Of a stretch of DNA of 64,000 nucleotides, positions 61,778 to 64,000 are shown in pieces. The DNA is from CAYNJG01 sp965216885. GTDB taxonomy: Bacteria; Planctomycetota; Planctomycetia; Pirellulales; Pirellulaceae. Each line of letters opens with the position of its first letter. Position 1 is the first letter of the stretch. Below the pieces are notes generated by a model. It had not been told where the DNA came from and made no database searches. It was given only the letters and a program-made list of their open reading frames with translations. The stretch is taken from the NCBI GenBank assembly GCA_965216885.1, contig OZ244208.1:744001-808000 (forward strand), in the 5' to 3' direction. The translations under genes were made by a program, and so were the position numbers.

Positions 61778-62629
61778 ATGATCGATGATCGTCTAGTTCA
61801 ACTCGTGGAGGGCGATTGCGACTTGCCTGAGTTGCGTTCGTTCCCTCAGGTGGCGACGCAGATCCTCACGGCATGCGACGATCCGTCGACGAGCCCGGCG
61901 GATCTCAGCAGAATCATTCAGTGTGACCCGTCGCTTTCGGTTCGCATTTTGCGCGTGGCCAACAGTTCGATCTATGGCTACTCCGGCGAAATCGCGACAA
62001 TCGAACGCGCTGTCGTGGCACTCGGTTTTCGCAAGATGAAAAACATCGCCGTCTCCGCTGCGGCTGGCGACGTCTTTGATGGCGGAAATGCGGCGACACG
62101 CGAACACTGTCAGAAGCTCTGGCTGCATTCGCTGGCCACGGGGGCCATCGCCGGACTGATCGCACATCACCGCAATGTAAACGCCGACGAAGCTTTTCTG
62201 GCGGGTGTGGTGCACGACGTCGGCAAGCTGATCTTTCTGGATATGCTGGAAGACAAATATGCCGCAGCCACGCAGGATTCCAACGCACTGACCATTACGC
62301 AGACGGAAATGGAAGCCTTTGGAATTGATCACCAGCAACTTGGTGAACGATGCGCGGAAGAATGGGGACTACCGGCGGTCATCTCTTCGGCGATTGCGTG
62401 TCATCATGAGCCTGACAACGCGTACGATTCCGAGGATGTCGCCAGCATTGTGTGTGTGGCCGATTCACTGGCCCGTTTCCTGAGTATCGGTGGGCCGAGC
62501 GGAGAAAAGAACGAGCTTGAAGCGGTGCTCGAGCTTTGCAATTTTGACGCTTCGGCGGATGATCTTGAAACACAAATCGCCGAACCAGCTCGAGCGGCAT
62601 TTGAAGTCATAAAGGCGGCGTGCAGCTAG
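61778..62629 (+). CDS. HDOD-domain protein
   Basis: A 283-residue protein almost entirely made of an HDOD domain: LPELRSFPQVATQIL, DPSLSVRILRVANSSIYG, LAGVVHDVGKLIFLDML and IACHHEPDNA. HD residues are more complete than in the two HDOD-GGDEF proteins (HD in GVVHDVGK, HH later). HDOD proteins are regulatory modules often tied to motility; enzymatic activity is uncertain. Start at 61778 places the domain at the N terminus. Confidence 0.9.
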   Translation: MIDDRLVQLVEGDCDLPELRSFPQVATQILTACDDPSTSPADLSRIIQCDPSLSVRILRVANSSIYGYSGEIATIERAVVALGFRKMKNIAVSAAAGDVFDGGNAATREHCQKLWLHSLATGAIAGLIAHHRNVNADEAFLAGVVHDVGKLIFLDMLEDKYAAATQDSNALTITQTEMEAFGIDHQQLGERCAEEWGLPAVISSAIACHHEPDNAYDSEDVASIVCVADSLARFLSIGGPSGEKNELEAVLELCNFDASADDLETQIAEPARAAFEVIKAACS

Positions 62630-62634
62630 TGGAC

Positions 62635-63435
62635 ATGCTTGATTTTGACAATCCGACGACCCGTCGTTTGACCTTCCTGCTGGTCGCGCTCAGCTTTCTG
62701 ATTGGAGCGGGTACCGGTGGTTATTGCCTGATCGAAGGTTGGCCATTCAAGGATGCCTTCTACATGACGGTCATCACGATCTCGACCGTCGGTTACGGTG
62801 AAACACAGGAACTGTCCGAACAGGGACGCTGGTTTACATCGGGACTCATATTCTGCTGTGTCATTGTTATGACGTTATGGACAGCTACTCTTACCAGCCT
62901 GATTGTGGAGGGAGACCTTTCTGGCGAATACGCGCGAAGAAGAAAACTAAAAATGATTTCGAAACTCAACGGACATATTATCGTCTGTGGATCCGATCCC
63001 ATGGCACAGGTTGTCGTTGAAGGACTCAGCCGCAAACGTAAGCAGGTGGTGGTCATCGACGACAATGAGGAACAGCTGGACAAGATCCGCAAGCGGTTTC
63101 GAAAGGTCTTCATTATCGAAGGCAAGGCCACGAATGAATTGACGCTCTCCGAAGCCAACATTCTGAATGCCAACTACGTCGTCGCGGCCATGGAATCGGA
63201 GGTCGACAACCTGTTGCTGACGATTGCCTGCAAGGAACTGAAATCCGGCATCGCCGTCTATGCCCGTTCCAATGACATGACGATCGCGAACAGCATGCGA
63301 AAGGCGGGCGTCGACGAAGTGATCTCGCCCTTCAAAATCTGTGGCGACCGCATCGCGGATATCGTGAACACGCAAGCGGCGGAAAAGAAGAAGGCAAAGT
63401 CCGACGCTGATTCGCCCGTTGCAGCGGGTGTTTGA
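62635..63435 (+). CDS. Potassium channel / TrkA-N (RCK) protein
   Basis: A 266-residue membrane protein: two membrane helices flanking a pore loop with selectivity filter TVGYG (about residues 45-49), then a cytoplasmic RCK domain starting GHIIVCGSDPMAQVVVEGL with the nucleotide-binding DD near 135. It would conduct K+ under ligand control. GTG codons at 62620 and 62629 overlapping the HDOD stop are alternative starts, so coupling to the HDOD gene is possible. Confidence 0.9.
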   Translation: MLDFDNPTTRRLTFLLVALSFLIGAGTGGYCLIEGWPFKDAFYMTVITISTVGYGETQELSEQGRWFTSGLIFCCVIVMTLWTATLTSLIVEGDLSGEYARRRKLKMISKLNGHIIVCGSDPMAQVVVEGLSRKRKQVVVIDDNEEQLDKIRKRFRKVFIIEGKATNELTLSEANILNANYVVAAMESEVDNLLLTIACKELKSGIAVYARSNDMTIANSMRKAGVDEVISPFKICGDRIADIVNTQAAEKKKAKSDADSPVAAGV

Positions 63436-63490
63436 GGCTTCGCCAACGGACGGCTTGCTCGCCAGTAAACGTGTCTGACTGGTACCCACG

Positions 63491-63525
63491 AAAAAGGGCC
63501 TGGACGTTGATCCAACGCCAGGCCC
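63491..63525 (-). terminator. Intrinsic terminator of the flgE transcript
   Basis: Stem GGGCCTGG/CCAGGCCC extended by CGTTG/CAACG. Read on the minus strand it ends in five Ts. It lies 46 bases past the flgE stop. Confidence 0.9.
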
Positions 63526-63570
63526 CGGCCGGAGGCTTGCAGCCAGTGCGAACGGCTGCCGGCAAGACCA

Positions 63571-64000
63571 CTATCGGATGATATTGGTAAGCTCTTCCAG
63601 AATTTCGCTGCTTACTGTGATGGTTCGGGCGTTCGCGCTAAAGCCTCGTTGAGCGACGATCAGTTTCGTAAATTCGGAAGCGACATCCACATTGGAAGCT
63701 TCCAATTGACCGCCCTGGATCAGTCCGCGACCACCAATTCCAGCCTCGCCCAGTTGAGGGTCACCCGAGTTCAGGCTGGTACTGAACATGTTGTCACCCG
63801 TGGCAATCAGACCCTTGGGGTTGATGAAGGTGGAAATCGCCAGCTTGGCGAGCGTGAAGACCTTGCCGTTGGACGCCACACCGTTGATGTCGCCGCTGGA
63901 ATCAACCTGAATACCGGTAAGCACGCCGGGGGGCGAACCGTCCGGTGTACCACTAATGCTGGTACCGCTGCTGAAGTGCGTCAGTCGCTTTTCGATACTG
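63571..64000 (-). CDS. flgE: Flagellar hook protein FlgE, C-terminal part (cut by window edge)
   Basis: The last ~143 codons of a hook protein: GVLTGIQVDSSGDINGV, FINPKGLIATGDNMF, then the conserved rod/hook C terminus QGGQLEASNVDVASEFTKLIVAQRGFSANARTITVSSEILEELTNII. The frame stays open to the window end, so the start lies outside. Confidence 0.93.
   Translation of the reverse strand, partial: SIEKRLTHFSSGTSISGTPDGSPPGVLTGIQVDSSGDINGVASNGKVFTLAKLAISTFINPKGLIATGDNMFSTSLNSGDPQLGEAGIGGRGLIQGGQLEASNVDVASEFTKLIVAQRGFSANARTITVSSEILEELTNIIR

Noticed and set aside
1..64000. CRISPR arrays, insertion sequences, prophage or plasmid genes
   Set aside because: No regularly spaced repeats, transposase genes or phage structural genes were seen.

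Overview
The window looks like chromosomal DNA of a flagellated planctomycete. The evidence is a PQQ-dehydrogenase/PKD/cytochrome c fusion, a PEP-CTERM-type surface protein, large lectin/kelch and WD40 proteins, and an almost complete but divergent flagellar gene set with no chemotaxis genes. The phylum assignment is inference from gene content. No rRNA or other taxonomic marker is present.

Left part (1-14.1 kb): mostly single genes. They are a small membrane protein, an FHA-domain protein, a PEP-CTERM protein, tRNA-Arg(TCG) followed by a possible integrase remnant, a WD40 protein, a hybrid histidine kinase behind a cyclic di-GMP-I (GEMM-I) riboswitch, a secreted C-type lectin/kelch protein, a secreted PQQ-type dehydrogenase with cytochrome c, and a DedA/VTT-family membrane protein.

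Middle accessory region (14.1-19.5 kb): a one-directional array of 27 tRNA genes in about 3.4 kb. It is split 12 + 15 by a perfect intrinsic terminator, and another terminator precedes the first tRNA. Several members are structurally odd: three Leu-anticodon tRNAs without the long variable arm, an Asn-anticodon tRNA with a long arm, rare anticodons (Arg GCG, Ile TAT), non-U33 anticodon loops and an abnormal T loop. Directly downstream is an SPFH/slipin gene with a textbook sigma-54 -24/-12 promoter. This tRNA array plus sigma-54-driven slipin resembles loci connected with RNA repair (RtcB/RtcR-type) and is the most unusual system in the window. No rtcB, rtcA, rtcR or Ro60 gene is visible here.

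Right part (19.5-64 kb): the flagellar region. A HDOD-GGDEF protein and a lipoprotein come first, then a minus-strand operon flgB-flgC-fliE-fliF-fliG-fliH-fliI-fliJ-motE-like-fliL-fliM-flhA-fliA (33.6 down to 21.9 kb). A second minus-strand operon holds fliN-fliO-fliP-fliQ-fliR-flhB (38.2 to 34.0 kb). A plus-strand unit carries motA and two short motB-like genes. A third minus-strand operon holds flgF-flgG-flgA-flgH-flgI-flgJ(N)-flgN-flgK-flgL (49.4 to 40.6 kb) and starts with a near-perfect sigma-54 promoter. Next come regulators: a second HDOD-GGDEF protein, a PilZ protein, and a sigma-54 activator without a receiver domain that is followed by three uncharacterised coiled-coil/TPR proteins. 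Then come flgM, flagellin, fliD and fliS, a third HDOD protein, a K+ channel/TrkA-N protein, and the 3' end of flgE at the right edge.

Together the genes suggest a flagellar hierarchy with sigma-54 (activator at 51.9 kb) for hook/basal-body genes and FliA/FlgM for late genes. Several cyclic di-GMP elements (riboswitch, two GGDEF proteins, PilZ) sit in or near the motility genes. FliM lacks the usual N-terminal CheY-binding segment.
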